Below are positions 21,391 to 33,574 of a DNA stretch of 64,000 nucleotides, one piece after another. The position numbers and the translations under genes are program-made. The stretch is from positions 62,001-126,000 of the forward strand of contig LNKV01000022.1 in assembly GCA_001465935.1 (NCBI GenBank), written 5' to 3'. Numbering within the stretch: position 1 is the first letter of the stretch; every line of letters begins with the position of its first letter. Below the pieces are notes generated by a model. That model ran no database searches, was not told where the DNA came from, and saw only the letters and a list, made by a program, of their open reading frames with translations. Source of the stretch: Clarireedia homoeocarpa (Eukaryota; Ascomycota; Leotiomycetes; Helotiales; Rutstroemiaceae).

Positions 21391-23091
21391 ATGGGGATAT
21401 CGTCAGAAGAAGGCAACTTCCTACGGGGGCCGTCGTGAGTTATTTTGTTTCTTTTATCCATTGACATTCATGGAAAGCTAATCTAAAGAAAAAAACAGAG
21501 CGTCTCATGATCTTCCCCCACCTCGACTCCCCTCCTCATACATACCAGATTCGACCTTCACACTGCCCAAAGCTAAGCAATATCAACAGCAATATGCCGA
21601 CATTTACTTTCTCCGTCTTACGACACTCAAGAGGTCTGTCGAAGCTATCGCAAGCTCGAGGTGGGATGGATTTCAAATCGCTGGCGAAACAGTGCGGAGA
21701 GTAGAGAGAGTGCTGGATGTAAGGCAGGGAGAACTATGCTGGGTGGCTGGCACAATATATATGGAGATGCCACTGAAACCGAACATTTTGGATGATATCA
21801 GCAAAGACGTACGCATAATTCCTTGCTCGTGAGGCTAGCAGATTCTGGGCTTGGTACTGACTGAGAATAGCATTGGATATCTGCGCCTCCTCCTAGAAGG
21901 AAGTACCTTTCACCCGATGGAGAAGATCTCATGATGCTCGAAGACGAATCAGGTCGCTTACGACTGATTGGCGCGGTGTTTGATAAAGAAATCCTAGTAA
22001 CGGGCTGTATAGTGGCGGTTATGGGAACGGAAAATGCGAATGGAGAATTCGAAGTGGTAGACATCGCAGTACCTGATCTGCCACCACAGGACGAACGATG
22101 GGGTTCAGAAGAGAAACCAGATAGTCCGAAAAACGAAGAAGAAATGGAACTTGATAATTCACAACCGCGCAAGAAGATCGCCATAGTATCAGGTCTGTCG
22201 TTCTCTGGTACAATATCTCAACATTCACTCGAGAAAAGCCTCCTTACTGAATACCTACTTGGCGAAACATCTTCCTCCGCTCATGAGATAACGCGCTTGA
22301 TAATAGCTGGTAACAGCATCGCCCCCGATCAAGATGCTCTTCCTCCACTGGACACCCCCTTCCCAACAACCTCCTCCGCGCGCAAAGCCCAGAAGAAATA
22401 CGGTTACGACGCCTCAGCATACAACCCCGCCCCAACCGCACATTTCGACAGTTTCCTCTCCGAACTCCTCCCCAGTCTCCCCATCACTCTCCTCCCCGGC
22501 GACACCGATCCCGCTAATGCATCCTTCCCGCAACAGCCCATCCACCCCGCCATGTTTCCCCAGTCCCGCGCCTACGTAACCGGTCCCCGCCCCGGCGTCG
22601 TCGACCCCGATTCCGAATCCTCCCCCTCCTGGTTCTCCACAACTACCAACCCCCACTCGTGCCTTCTCGACGGCTGGTCCACCCTCATCACCTCCGGACA
22701 GAACGTCTCCGACGTCTACAAATACATCACATCCGATGACCGCATTGAGATCATGGAAGCGCTGTGTCGCTGGCGGTGTATTGCGCCCACAGCTCCAGAC
22801 ACACTGTGGTCGTATCCATTTCAGGACGATGATCCATTTGTGCTGCGCAAGTGCCCGCATATTTTCATAGTGGGGAATCAGCCAGAGTTCGATACGGCGG
22901 TTATTGAGGGGCCGGAGGGACAGACCGTGAGGTTGGTGGCAGTGCCGGGGTTTGAGGAGACGGGCGAGTTGGTTTTGATGGATGTGGAAACGAGGGAGTG
23001 TGAGAGAGTGAGGATTAGAGTTGAAGGAGGAGGAGGAGGAGGAGGTGAAGGTGAGGAGGGAGGTGAAGGGGAAGATGGGGGGGAGGAATGA
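21391..23091 (+). CDS. POL31: DNA polymerase delta small subunit (POLD2/Pol31/Cdc1)
   Basis: Three exons: 21391..21434, 21499..21808, 21871..23091; 524 aa. The first exon encodes only 14 codons; introns are 64 and 62 nt. The N-terminal part (KQYQQQYADIYFLRLTTLK, then ELCWVAGTIYMEMPLKPNI) is the OB-fold region of polymerase B-family small subunits. The middle (KIAIVSGLSFSG, then LLPGDTDPANASFPQQPIH) is the inactivated calcineurin-like phosphoesterase domain. NPHSC followed by TSGQNVSDVYKY is a conserved late motif. This subunit bridges the catalytic subunit in lagging-strand synthesis. The last ~25 residues are a Gly/Glu tail (EGGGGGGGEGEEGG) encoded by a GGA-rich microsatellite-like run and are probably variable. 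Confidence 0.93.
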
Positions 23092-23636
23092 TGCATGCAT
23101 GCATGTAAGGATTGAATGAAAAGGGAGGTTAATGGAAATACAACTCTTCATAATATCCATAGAGACATATCAAATATTACACGTGCTAGATAGATGAGCA
23201 TATAACATGTATGCATTGATCGATCCATACACTACACAGCTCGACCTCCAAAAGCAATTACATATACCTGTACTCTCTCTCGCTCCCACACCAAACAAAC
23301 CACTGCATTCCCATCCATACATTAACATTGATTAATAGTCAGTCCAGTCAAACTCTCTCTCTCTCTCTCTCTACTCATTTCATCACTCCAAAACCCACAA
23401 CCCACAATCCACAATCCACACATAAGGAAGCCCATCCACTCGCATCGTATAAATAAGTTAAGTTAAGGTAGCAAGAATTCCCCATCATACACGTAAAGAT
23501 AAGTTGATAACTTATACAGTATAAAAGACGCATATATAACATAACATAACATATATTTAGTAATTCCATCACATTGAATTACAATATACCAGGCATCTCC
23601 ATCTCTGTATTCAGTCTCCCCTCCTACCCATAGCAA

Positions 23637-23687
<51 letters not shown>

Positions 23688-24110
23688 ATGTGAGTCGTGG
23701 AGTAACCGTGACCGTGACCGTGAAGTTCATGTGTATCTATCCATCCATCTTCCTTCCTACCCCCGAACAGTTGTTGTACCATACTATACATGCAGACATA
23801 GATAACAAATACACCACTTAAGTTAGACGTGAAAGCGAGAAAACACAAACCAAAACATAACCAAGTAGATACTATTAGATAGGAAAAAGGAAATCAGGTC
23901 GTGACGTCGTGATCGAGGAGTTCCTTCCATCCCACTCCCCCAATTTTGTTACCCGTATTAAAATACCCATTTTCCATACCCGTATCCATATGCCCCCGTC
24001 CCCAAAAACCCATCATAATGATTACATTCTTCCCATATTCATATCCATATTCATCCCACCCCTACCCCTACCCTTACCCATAACCTCACCCCCACCTCCT
24101 ATTCACCCCC
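23092..24110. other. Convergent intergenic region with simple repeats
   Basis: About 1 kb between the 3' ends of POL31 and EIS1. It holds ATGC repeats (23091-23104), a CT run (about 23353-23372), short duplications of CCACAA, and the AATA array listed separately. No gene seen. Confidence 0.55.
23635..23689. repeat. Tetranucleotide microsatellite (AATA)n
   Basis: 55 bp of uninterrupted AATA, nearly 14 units, between two convergent genes. Read directly. Confidence 0.95.
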
Positions 24111-26723
24111 CTAAATCTCCTCACGAAACTTCGGCAACCTAACCGGACTACTGCTCTTCGGTACCGCAAACGTCGGCGGCGGCGGCGCCAAATCCTCATC
24201 GAAGTTATCCCTCGCCTCCTGAAAGTCCTCTTCACCATTTCTAACTCCATCCGCCTCCACATCCACGCCCATATCACTCATCGAACTAACACTACTCACC
24301 TCCCCATCCCCAGCAATCCTTCTTCCTCTATCCGCCCTCGCAAGCGCAATATCCCTCACACTCCTCTGACCTAAGGATGTCGTGCTATTATTAGCACTCG
24401 CGCCTGTCAGTGCCGCGCCGCCTACAAAGCCTCTTTCTTCCTTTCCTGTACCAGCGGCTCCTGCATCGCTGATGTTTGATACTGATTTATGGCGACTTGA
24501 GCGCTTGTGTAGTTTATTTTTTAGCCAATTCTTCACTTTGGAGGAACTTTCTGGCGAAATAGGAGATGGGGATAGCGGAGTGCGTTCGCCAGAATTAGCA
24601 GCTGCGGCGATTTCACGCATGCGAAGAGAAGCTTGGTCTTCCATGGAGGTGCGGAGAGGTGGGATGGAGGATGTTTCTGCTGGGGCGGTCGTGGGGCGTT
24701 TAGATTCTTTGTGTGCGGTTGCTTTTGCTGCCACTGCTGAGTCTTCGGTGATTGGTTCCCCAGGCTCGGATTTGGTTGCGAGGGACTTGCGTTTCTCCAT
24801 TGACTTGTGCTGTTCTTTTCGAGCAGTTTTTTCATCTGCTTTGCGCATCTTTTCTTCGTCCTTTTCTTGTTCTGTGACGTGAGATTTTAGCTATGGATCT
24901 GATGGTAATAATGCATAAATTTAACTTACGTTTCAATTTCTTGGTGATTTCCTTGGACTCCTTCTCTCTTGCTTTCGTCTGTTCGGCCTTTCGCCTCTGG
25001 GTTTCTTTCTCGAGTTGTAGAGCTAATTGACGTTCTCTTTCTACTTCAGCCTTTTCATTGAGCTCGTCCAACACAGGTTGCACATTCTTGGCAGCGGCAG
25101 CATCAACAATGCTTTGATCAACAAATCTCCCGCCACCAATGTTAACCTTGCCATAATTTTCCATCCTGGCCTCACTTTTTGCTTGCGCAGCAGCATGTGC
25201 CTTCAGCTCCCATTCGTTAAGAAGTGATGGAGCTACTTTTCCGGTATCAGCAAAGACTCTTTCGTCCATACCATGCAAACTTTTATTGACGTTGCGCTGC
25301 GCTGCAGCAAGTAAAGCTTCCCGGTCCCGTTGGCGCTGTTTATCGTCAATCTGAGAGATATTGCTTGAAAACATAGACATTTGAGCTCGAATTCTATTCG
25401 ATTGCTCTTGATCCTCGTTACCATAGCTGGAAGCTCGAGCTCGAGTTCTGCCTCTGATGGAGAGTCTTGAAGTTGGTGGTGAAGAACTAGCGTAATAATC
25501 CCGATATTCACGGGCTTGAGCATGCTCATCATTTAATTTTGACAGTCTTTGTTGAGCAAGTTTCTGCGCCGCTTCTTGAAGATTGTTGAGGCGCATTGGA
25601 ACAGGCTCTTCATCGCTATCCACGGATAAACGTCGACCATGTGCTTGAGCTGCGGCTGCTTGTGCTTTGGTGTAATCGTCCAACTGTTTCTGTTGTTGGT
25701 TATACATCTTCTTTGCCATTGCCACTGCTGATGCTTTTAATACATCGTTTCGGGTCTGATCTTCAGATTCTACTTTCACAGGTGGGTGAGATGTGAACAT
25801 TTCCCGTGGCATTGATACGACAGGACTTGCTCCACCCTTCTCTGCCGTGATACGGGATCGATTCTTGTTCGAGACGGAGACAGCGGCTTTCAGAGCATTA
25901 CTCGCGGCATTGGCCTCGTCTGGGTATAGTTCGCGTTTGGTAGTACTTGCTGGTGTTGAGTCGGATCGTTTTCTGCTTCTCGACATCGCGCCAGTAGCGG
26001 CGAGAAGAGATCCTTTGCGACCAAGATCCGTATGGCCGTAGTCAAGCTGTGGCGAAAGTGTATTTCCCTTCTGCATCGCCTGTGTGGCTGCGGAGTTGCC
26101 CCACGCTGTGGGCTGTGGCTGCCAGAGCCCAACCTTTCCACCGGTTTTGTGGGCGAGGAGAGCTGCCTTTGCGCCGTGTGAACTTGCTTCTGGTTGCCAA
26201 AGGGGTGCCATCTTGTAATCCTTCGCTAGCATAGCAGCAGCCGATGCTGATGCGGATGGATCGGGTTTCCAATGTTCGAAGGTTTTCTGGTTCTGCCAGC
26301 CTATGGATGCCGCAGCTCCTGCCGCGGATTCTCTTTTCAATCCGACTGAAGGGAAACTCGGTAAGTCTTGGGGCTTGGCGTATTTCAGAGATGCTGCAGC
26401 GCCTATAACCGTTGATGATTAGCGGTCGTCGAGGATTATCTTACCAACATTCGGATGAAACTCACCAGCCGAGGATAATCTGTTGTCATCGTCGAGATGT
26501 TCGAATCCCTGCTTGGACTTCCGATTGTTCTGTTTTGTGACGTACAGTGCTGCCGTCGCAGCTTGATCTTCTAGCTTGTTGGATGAGGTATGCTGCGTAT
26601 TGTTTAGAGTCGCATTCCCCCCACCTACCGGAGGCGTAGCTGTGAGAACATATTAGTAAGAAAAGTTGGGCAATTCTTTGCCGATTAAATGTGCTCACCG
26701 TGGTTGGTGCTTGCTGTTGCCAT
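24111..26723 (-). CDS. EIS1: Eisosome protein 1 homologue
   Basis: Four exons on the minus strand: 26723..26699, 26639..26466, 26402..24930, 24871..24111; 810 aa. Introns are 59, 63 and 58 nt with GTGAGC, GTGAGT and GTAAGT donors. The start exon encodes MATASTNH. The N-terminal half carries the Eis1 pattern of Ala-rich blocks with Trp-Pro motifs: AAASIGWQNQKTFEHWKPD, AKDYKMAPLWQPEASSHG, HKTGGKVGLWQPQPTAWG. The centre and C-terminal half are long charged coiled coil (KEKESKEITKKLK). The end is Ser/Pro-rich and acidic. Yeast Eis1 is a cytoplasmic-face component of eisosomes, plasma-membrane furrows needed for membrane organisation. Assignment rests on the repeated N-terminal motifs and overall architecture. 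Confidence 0.85.
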
Positions 26724-27843
26724 GATTATAAACTCTCGAAGCTCTTTCAGTCTTTGGTTGGTGGAGTCGTTGAAAGGGCGAGTAGACGGACGATGACGTC
26801 TACAGCGCTCGCCGCGAATTGGCCAGTAACCAACAAAGAAGTTTGTTAATGAGCCGAGCTCTCGACGAAAAGCCGGTGTATTGTAACTCGAAAGTCAGAT
26901 ATTGAGCTTGCTGCAATACAAAACTTTGTATATATCTTTCCGATGCAAACAATGGTTTGTGTTGTGGGTTGCTTTGTATTTGTACGTGAATGTTTTATCA
27001 TACAACAACTTGACAGCTGATGGTGGAGTCTTTCGTAGAAAGTTAGGAGCATGAACATCATAGGTAACATTTCATCTGCAGCCGGAGATCAATAATTACA
27101 GCTATCGACTAACTGTGTTCCGCGTAGCTTGCTTGGTAGCTCCCTTATATGCTTGAATTTCTCTGGCTAAGATTGGTCAAGACGAATCTTTGAACCAGAT
27201 CTGGAGAGAGCTGGAGAGAGCTGGAGAGAGCTGGAGGATCAGAGGCTAAGTAGGAGCGACAATGACGTAGTTTCGGTAGTTCGGTAGTTCGGTTGGCTTT
27301 GCAAGCCACAGAGCAAAGGACTGTGGCACACCTTCATCCAAGCACCAATAGAGGATCTCGCCGTCGTGGAGTGGGAGTACAGAAAGAACAAGGTGGTGAG
27401 AGTTATTGGGAACAGTGATAACCAATTGCAATAGACATTATATTGGCATTGTATTAACACTACTTTGCACTTTCGTATAAGTTATTGAGCTGCAGATTCT
27501 AGATTTTAGACAGCTGGTCTAGTACCCTCAATTTACTACCCCAGAGAATCATGGATACTGATCGGCGGCAAGGATTGGAAATTGCGGTAAGGCTACTGTA
27601 TGAAGTATGGTTTGTGCAGCATCACATCCTATCCTCTTCCCTGTTTTCTGTTTTCTGTCTTGCACCCTGACGTACCGCCATCACAACGAAAACGGGCATC
27701 TCAAAATAGGAGTGACGGCTTGCCAATATTTTGAACACCCTTTCTTGTTCCTTCCTTGCGCTTGTAGCGACGTATCATCAAGGCATTTGGTCAATTACAA
27801 TATTGCTCTGGGCGTGTGATACGGTTGGTCAACTTTGTGAGTG
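26724..27843. other. Divergent intergenic region EIS1/phosphatase
   Basis: 1.1 kb with two promoters expected. Contains a short tandem repeat CTGGAGAGAG, three copies near 27205-27235, and GGTAGTTC repeats near 27275-27290. No supported gene. Confidence 0.5.
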
Positions 27844-29073
27844 ATGGCTTCTCATACAGAAGAACAGCTAGCTGGGCGGTTTGACAACATCTTGAATTTC
27901 CGTGACGTTGGAAAAACCATCAATAATTTCTTAGGGGAAAGGTAGGCAAATCTGTCCCTATCGTCTGAGTATTGCCAAGAACCTACTCGCTAATTTACCT
28001 CGCAGGCGTTTAAAGGAAGGACAAATATATCGTTCAGCTAGACCAGGTGTGTAGTTGTACCACTTCATGCTCCACTTTGTCCGACTTCACTCCATCCAAC
28101 GACTGGCGGTCATGTGTTGTCTTAGATTGACAAAGTAGATTGGTGGGTTAACATGTCTCATTTCAGATGATGCGACACAATCGGATAGGAAGAAACTAAA
28201 AGAGTACTATGGCATCAAGACGATTCTGGACTTACGGACTGTGTAAGAAAATGCCCTTGGCCTGGTCAGGTCCAAGCATACTGACCCATCCAAGAACCGA
28301 ACATACCAAACAAACCAAGAAGCGTGAAAATGATATTCGAAACCCCCAACTCGTGGAATCCAACAGGGCGCTCGCTGAACCGATGAAGATTCCCGGGATT
28401 GACTATCTCGAGATCAACGTTAATGGAAAAGGATTCGAAAGAAGTCTGATATGGCAGTTGTCGCCATATAGTCTCTTGTAGGTAGACCCGAGAACTCCTT
28501 CCTTCTGCTGTATAGCTAACAACCACGCATAGCAAATTGGTTGGATTGATGGCAATGGGATACCGACTTGAAGCCATCAGTATCTTGGGTCGTGAAGTGA
28601 TGCAACCTCGAGGTCTTATAGGATTGGGACTTGACACCATCCACCACTGTGGACCAGAACTCGCACAAGTAAGTTGATGATCAACCTCCATCACACACCA
28701 AGCTCATCAATTCCAGGTACTTAAAACTTATTCATCAGAGTCAAATTACCCGATTCTTGCTCATTGTACTCAAGGAAAAGATAGAACAGGTCTTACAATC
28801 GCGCTGATTTTGTTCATGCTTGATATCCCACTAGATGCAATCTCGTACGATTACTGCATGAGCGAGGAAAAACTTCTTCCTGAAAGGGAGAATCGACTGA
28901 AGGAGATCAACGAGATTGGTCTCAGTGATGATTTTGCTTCATGTCCAGCCGACTTTATCCAAAGGATACATGAATATCTTATTAAAGACTATGGGAGTGT
29001 TGGGAACTATTTAACGTCAATTGGGTTCTCCGAAAATGATAGAGTGGCTCTGGTGCAGGCGTTGAAGGCTTGA
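27844..29073 (+). CDS. Tyrosine-phosphatase-like protein (Y_phosphatase3 family)
   Basis: Six exons: 27844..27941, 28006..28046, 28167..28242, 28295..28477, 28533..28668, 28717..29073; 296 aa. All introns are GT-AG; the second exon is only 41 nt. The N-terminus reads RFDNILNFRDVGKTINNF and then LKEGQIYRSARPDDAT, the entry motifs of the fungal/bacterial Y_phosphatase3 group. ILDLRTVTEH follows. The catalytic P-loop HCTQGKDRTG places Cys at about residue 195 and Arg at about 201 (HCX5R intact). The C-terminal helices (DFIQRIHEYLIKDYGSVGNY) match the family. It is probably an active phosphatase; whether the substrate is protein phosphotyrosine or a phosphoinositide cannot be read here. Confidence 0.88.
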
Positions 29074-31680
29074 TAGATTTCCTGCGTTGGATTAATTACA
29101 TAGAACACGGGATATGAGGAGTATATATTGCCCGATGGACTTCGAAGGGGTTTTACATACGGAGAGAACTTCTCGGTACATACTCATCGCCCTCCGTGCC
29201 CTGTCAATATGTTCTTTGAAGTGACCGAAAATTGGCACAATCATGTCGGAACTCTCTGCCAGGTCGCAAATTTGGAATGACGAACGCTCGACCAAAGAAC
29301 TCGACCGGTTAGTCGGCGATCCAATCCAATATTGCACAGTTTGATATCAAGGCCCTGCATTGGCACAGATATCAACAATCCATGGTATACTCAGTCGCGA
29401 TGTTACATGAACCATATTGCCAACACTGAATTAATTCTCTGCTTCTCCATCGGAACAACCAAGAGGTATCCAAAGAGATAATCAATATGACCACGTTGGC
29501 CACATATATCTACGCCATTAGAAATACAGCCAGAACCATCCTGCCACAAAGGAGACTCCCAAAGTCACAAGGTATCGCTCAAATAGGGGGATATTCTCAC
29601 CATTCGCGTGTGGAATCCTCAACGGGCCGTGTTCGGGAATCTACATTTACGTCCACCTGATGATTACTTAGCTTGCTCAGATGATGTTATTTCAATACTA
29701 TCACAATCCGTTGATGTCAAATACCCCTACCATATCATGTAAGAACATCTCATTGGGCCAGTTCTTGATTATCTATTACTCCTTCATGTAACCCCAACAT
29801 GACAACCCGAAAATGAAAATGAATAATAGAAGCGTCAGCAGACTTACTCGTGCCATACCATACCACACCTCATCCTCCCCAAGTCGTCCAGAAATTCCGA
29901 TCCTCCTTTGGCAACAGCTGTATTTCTAAAACAACCCCCCGCTGTCTCAAATCTATATCCACATCCCCAACTGTTAGGATATCCCCGCGCTTAACTTTCC
30001 CTCCTCCCCCCTCCATCACATCACCACAACCCTACAAATTATATACTCGGTCTTTCATCCCAAGTTGGGATTAGTCAACAGGTTCTCATCTCGTACCAAT
30101 TGTACTAAGAATGCGTGGTACCTTGCATACGGGGTAACCTTAAACCCACCTTCGATTTGCATTTTCAATACAAGTAGAATGACAGCCAAGGCAGACGGAA
30201 AAGAAAACCCAAATCATATGTCTTCTTCATCAATGTGTAAGTAAGTCTTTGAGTAACCAAAAACTACACATCTCCTCACCTGATCAAGGCTGTGTCGCAA
30301 CTCCTACAGTACATACGAGGAGCACTTTGTGCAACCCCACCAACAACTCCAACATCCAGCCAGGTCAGGCTTACAGTACGAGTTTCCATTTCCATCGAAA
30401 TCTCACCTCAGTTACTACCACACCACAACACACACAAGCACCGTACAATAAATTAAAAAGAAAAGTTCCTTCTCCCCCGTGCGAAATGAGCCTCACGTTC
30501 GTACTGCACAACCAATCACATACACAGCCCAGCCTTACGGCATCGCTTATTCCATTCCATTCGATACACCACACCCACCCCCTCCATACCCGTACCCTTC
30601 CTTCTCGTTCTCTCACACATACTCTGGACGCCTTATCTTCGACCCCTGACCAGGCATACCCAAGCCAACCCTCCTAATCGCATGCACGTCACTTTAGGCC
30701 CCAGCCCTACTGTACTAAAAAGAACACAGTACCATAGCTGTGCTGTGCTGTACTGTGCTGTGTTTCACCCCCTCATCTATCCTACTTTCTCTTCCTCCCT
30801 GCAAAAATGACTGGTCGATATGGAAAGGGGTGTTCTGAATGTTGGAGAGCACTAGATGGGGGAGTTCATGCATGTTCTCCAGACTTGGGAGCCGGTTGTG
30901 GAGACAGAAAGACAGACCCGCATGTTGAGATGAAGAAGTAAAGATGAGATGAGATGATTTGAGATGGTAAAGTGAGATCGGATGTAAGGGTACATATGGT
31001 ATGTAAGGTACGGGAACGCCACCCGGTGCAAAGAGTCATATCATGAGCATTAAGGCTTAGCCGCGAGTAGGTGTGAAGGCAGATAGAATTAGATTCTATT
31101 AAGAAGTCTGAGGAAAAGAAAGAGTGTCATGTTTTAGGGATGCAGGATATTCTAGAACCACGATTGGGTAGTGGCTAGGATATTTCGACCTCAGCCGCAA
31201 GCGCAAGGACAAGGGAAGGAAAGGGAAGACTCATGGAATGGGTTGTGTGACCGTGGGGCGGCTTTGCCGTTTCTGGTTTTACGTTTTTGTGATACCTAAC
31301 TACCTGGCTATCTATGTTAAGTTTTTTTGGTGCGGCTATGAACGGAACGCGGATCAGTAAGTATGTTAATAGGCTAAGCAGGCAAAAGTGCCTATTCTCG
31401 GTGTACGAGTCCATGGATGGGTGAGAGTTCATCTGTCACACTTGACTCAATGAAAGTCGGCCGCTGTGCCGGTCGTACGGCACCGCCGAGAGAGGCAGCA
31501 GACTGAGTTTCGGCCGAGATATAAAGAGAAGACGCCCTTCCAGTGGAGGGATGCATTTCCTTGCCTTTTCCGCGAACCACTGCATATTAAGCATAAACCA
31601 CTCACTTAACATCTGGCATCCATCTGCGCAAGAATCCTTACTAATACCTATTGATCCCTCTCCCCCAACCCAATCCGACC
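29074..31680. other. Intergenic, 2.6 kb, no supported gene
   Basis: Follows the phosphatase gene. A minus-strand frame at 29092-29337 looks mildly protein-like but begins at GTG and matches nothing. 29850-30700 is C/T- and A-rich with no domain-like frame. The final ~500 bp is presumably the SLATT gene promoter. Confidence 0.45.
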
Positions 31681-32394
31681 ATGGCCTCAACCATAACATC
31701 CACCACCCTCGAGCCCGAACCTCAACCTTCCCGCAACAACACTCCGACTCCCACGCCCCGCGACCTCGACCCCCTCGGCATGGACGAAAGCAAGTACGTC
31801 CTGCCGCCGCTCTCTACCCTCACCGAGCGCGAGTACCTCTCGGTGCTGCGCTCCATCGGCGCCACCCGTCCCGACGACCATTCTCAACCCGTCGAAATCG
31901 CCTCTTCCTCTCCCTTCTTCCCCCACCGACACCTCCCTCACGGTCTCTACCGGGACATAGTCCTCACACGCCGCGCGTCTCAGCTAAGCTACTACATCTC
32001 CAGCATTCTGTACAGCGCCGCGCTCGTCCTCCAGCTTCTCTTCGGAGCGGTGCTCACCGCGCTCGGATCCGCGAGCCAGAAGAACGGCCTCGCCATCACG
32101 ATCCTCGCGGCGGCGAACACGGTGAACGCGGGCCTGATCGCGCTGTTCAATAACACGGGGATACCGGATCGCTTCTGGAATGACTGGAATGAGTATGAAG
32201 ATGTGGAGATGTATGTGCGGGAGCTGATTGAGACAGGGCTTGTGGAGGCGGGGAAGAAGAAGGAGGATGTCGTGGCGGGGTGTTTTGTGCGCTTTCAGGC
32301 GGCGAGGCAGACGGTTAGGAAGAATAAACCCGCGAGCTATAATGGGACGAGTCCGGCTGCGAAGGGGGTAGTGAGTACGGAAGGGGCTAGGTGA
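31681..32394 (+). CDS. Fungal SLATT-domain two-TM membrane protein
   Basis: Single exon, 237 aa; ATG 31681 in context GACCATGG. Residues 1-85 are Pro/Thr-rich and disordered. From about 88 (HGLYRDIVLTRRASQLSYY) to about 215 the protein matches the fungal SLATT family (SMODS and SLOG-associating 2TM effector). It has two hydrophobic segments (about 105-128 and 136-156) split by a short turn, then GLIALFNNTGIPDRFWNDWNEY and a soluble helical C-terminus (MYVRELIETG). Prokaryotic SLATT proteins are proposed pore-forming effectors in nucleotide-signalling defence systems. The fungal members have no settled function. It is convergent with the Frag1-type gene (209 bp apart). C-ending codon preference is strong in the 5' half, then relaxes. 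Confidence 0.8.
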   Translation: MASTITSTTLEPEPQPSRNNTPTPTPRDLDPLGMDESKYVLPPLSTLTEREYLSVLRSIGATRPDDHSQPVEIASSSPFFPHRHLPHGLYRDIVLTRRASQLSYYISSILYSAALVLQLLFGAVLTALGSASQKNGLAITILAAANTVNAGLIALFNNTGIPDRFWNDWNEYEDVEMYVRELIETGLVEAGKKKEDVVAGCFVRFQAARQTVRKNKPASYNGTSPAAKGVVSTEGAR

Positions 32395-32602
32395 GAGGGC
32401 ACTGTGTGAATAGATAATTGTATATGAGACGGCATCTGGAGTTTGAAGGATGGGCATGTGACTGGTTTGAAGGTTAATTCTCGGGGTAGACATGGTTAAG
32501 GCGTTTACTTAGCATTTCTTGGAGTGGCTGCTTGATGTTGCAGTGGACTCTTATTCGAAAATAATGTTTATGATACCATACACACTTCATCTTCCCAGTT
32601 TT

Positions 32603-33574
32603 TTATGCTTCTCTGACACCTGCGGTTCGGTTCCCGCTTCCAGCATTAATTCCCTGCACTTGAACCGTCTGTAATCGTCGCCCATGACCGCACACTTCAA
32701 CATCACCTTCCATATAAATCCCAAATCTATGATCCTTACTTTTCGTATTGAGGGCCGGCAGAAAGTCGAAGAGATAAGAAAGAATGTACAGGCTGAAGAT
32801 GAAGGAAACAGCCCACTCGATTGTAGCACACGCGTCCCAGTTCTTTACAACCAGGACATACCAGAACACAATCCCTAGAGCCGACTCGATGAACATAAAG
32901 ACTAGCTTGATCTGTGAGGATATAAGAAGGATTGGTTGTATATGTTGGTATTCTATAAAGCGTTAATCAACAGAAGATCATCATGAGCAAGCGCGGTGGA
33001 ACACTTACTTCGACCCATGCGATAATACTCCCAGCAAGTGAAAAGGGCAGTGAGACTATACCCTCCGATAAAGAACCCAAGCATTATATGGTGTATGAGT
33101 CTGTACTTCCAGACGTCGAAAATACTAAGGAAAATCAAGCCCATTGTCCCGATGATGGAGCCAGCTATGCCGCAGCATGCCAGCACTTTCTCCACCGTAT
33201 CAGTATTCCTAGCAAGACGGCCTCTGTGACGAAGCCAGCGATCGGCGATGAGTGCTGCATCAATGAAGAAAGAAGTCAGAATACAGCCGGCGATGAAGTA
33301 TGGCTTGATTTCTGGGGATGCAGCGATGTCGGATATGTAAGGCACGCGTTGAAAGTGGAGGTACATTGAGGGATAGGGCGGATCGGCAGGAACAGTCGGA
33401 TCGAGGGGATCTCGGGGAGGGAACTCGGTCCAACATATCAGTAGAGAGGTGAGCATGGCGAGCCAGATGAGAGCGGCGATGGTGGGAAGCATCTGGGATA
33501 TGATATGATTAGACGCATGGAATGGTGTCGTGGGAGCAGTGGAGGCTAACCCAGTAAGAGAATATCTGCAACAT
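32603..33574 (-). CDS. Frag1/DRAM/Sfk1-family six-TM protein
   Basis: Three exons on the minus strand: 33574..33551, 33492..33009, 32952..32603; 285 aa. The first exon is only 8 codons (MLQIFSYW) and joins over a 58-nt intron with a weak donor GTTAGC. Splicing gives SYWMLPTIAALIWLAMLTSL, the usual N-terminus of fungal Frag1 proteins. About six hydrophobic segments follow (near 9-29, 72-92, 108-130, 140-160, 185-205, 216-235), with CWEYYRMGR before the last pair. Relatives: yeast Sfk1 (plasma-membrane PI4P and lipid asymmetry regulator) and animal DRAM (lysosomal). The closing ~40 residues are soluble. Which membrane it occupies is unknown. Confidence 0.82.

Noticed and set aside
22414..23160. 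248-codon minus-strand frame
   Set aside because: Antisense to POL31 and made of low-complexity Gly/Val stretches; no family pattern.
26486..26520. tRNA T-arm-like GTTCGAATCCC
   Set aside because: Lies in EIS1 coding sequence; no acceptor stem or anticodon arm can be formed around it.
31551..32153. 200-codon plus-strand frame, very Arg/Pro/His-rich
   Set aside because: Overlaps the SLATT gene in another frame; codon-bias shadow.
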